DNA of 64,000 bases from Silvania confinis (GTDB lineage: Bacteria; Pseudomonadota; Gammaproteobacteria; Enterobacterales; Enterobacteriaceae), in assembly GCF_025564085.1 (NCBI RefSeq), contig NZ_JAMGZJ010000076.1:268202-332201 (forward strand). Direction: 5' to 3'. The translations under genes were made by a program, and so were the position numbers. Below the pieces are notes generated by a model that saw only the letters and a program-made list of their open reading frames with translations, was not told where the DNA came from and made no database searches. This document shows, piece after piece, positions 63,879 to 64,000 of this stretch. The first letter of the stretch is position 1, and the number at the start of each line of letters is the position of its first letter.

Positions 63879-63998
63879 ATGCCTGGCAGTTCCCTACTCT
63901 CGCATGGGGAGACCCCACACTACCATCGGCGCTACGGCGTTTCACTTCTGAGTTCGGCATGGGGTCAGGTGGGACCACCGCGCTAAAGCCGCCAGGCA
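63879..63998 (-). rRNA. rrfD: 5S ribosomal RNA (proximal copy, rrfD-like)
   Basis: A complete 120-base 5S gene on the - strand with the usual TGCCTGGCGG and CCAGGCAT ends. It lies 12 bases upstream of tRNA-Thr in transcription order. The 23S gene is expected just beyond the window edge; only two more bases remain. Confidence 0.97.
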
Positions 63999-64000
63999 AA

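Noticed and set aside
63635..63998. The two near-identical 120-base segments as a mobile repeat or assembly duplication
   Set aside because: They are 5S genes flanking tRNA-Thr, the normal arrangement of an rrnD operon, and they differ at two paired positions.

Overview
The window is a chromosome segment from a gamma-proteobacterium of the family Enterobacteriaceae. Gene order and protein sequences closely follow the E. coli gltB to rrnD interval, and nearly every core gene has the family's standard length. The extra genes (alpha-carbonic anhydrase, a second YhcN, a succinate-semialdehyde dehydrogenase, msrPQ beside acuI) suggest an Enterobacter/Lelliottia/Leclercia/Klebsiella-type genome rather than Escherichia. 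Species cannot be fixed from the sequence alone, and statements about E. coli gene order are from memory.

Layout: gltBD (glutamate synthase, + strand, preceded by a 29-codon leader ORF) converges with a chaperone-usher fimbrial operon on the - strand (11338 to 6233). The last gene of that operon is split by a frameshift in a run of eight Gs. Next come the - strand units sspA-sspB, rplM-rpsI and zapE, then zapG, degQ and degS (+), mdh (-), argR (+), two tandem yhcN genes (+), yhcO and a GabD-like dehydrogenase (-), aaeXAB (-) with divergent aaeR (+). A long - strand block follows: csrD, mreB-mreC-mreD-maf-rng-yhdP-tldD (cell shape, RNA turnover, envelope). From 40157 the + strand carries acuI, msrP-msrQ, aroQ, accB-accC, yhdT-panF, prmA, an alpha-carbonic anhydrase, dusB-fis, yhdU and a MHYT-GGDEF-EAL signalling protein. 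acrS (-) faces acrE-acrF (+). yhdV and a polar amino-acid ABC transporter (yhdWXYZ, likely sigma-54/NtrC controlled) follow. The window ends inside an rrnD-like operon read on the - strand: 5S, tRNA-Thr(GGU), 5S and its terminator.

The content is mostly housekeeping: nitrogen assimilation, translation, periplasmic quality control, TCA cycle, fatty-acid initiation, cell shape and multidrug efflux. I found no phage, IS element, CRISPR array, toxin-antitoxin pair or defence island. The parts most worth a second look are the frameshifted fimbrial subunit with its G8 tract, a 13-bp hairpin that buries the Shine-Dalgarno of msrP, the leader ORF of gltB, the dehydrogenase lacking the usual second active-site cysteine, and two 5S genes that differ only by a compensatory base-pair change.
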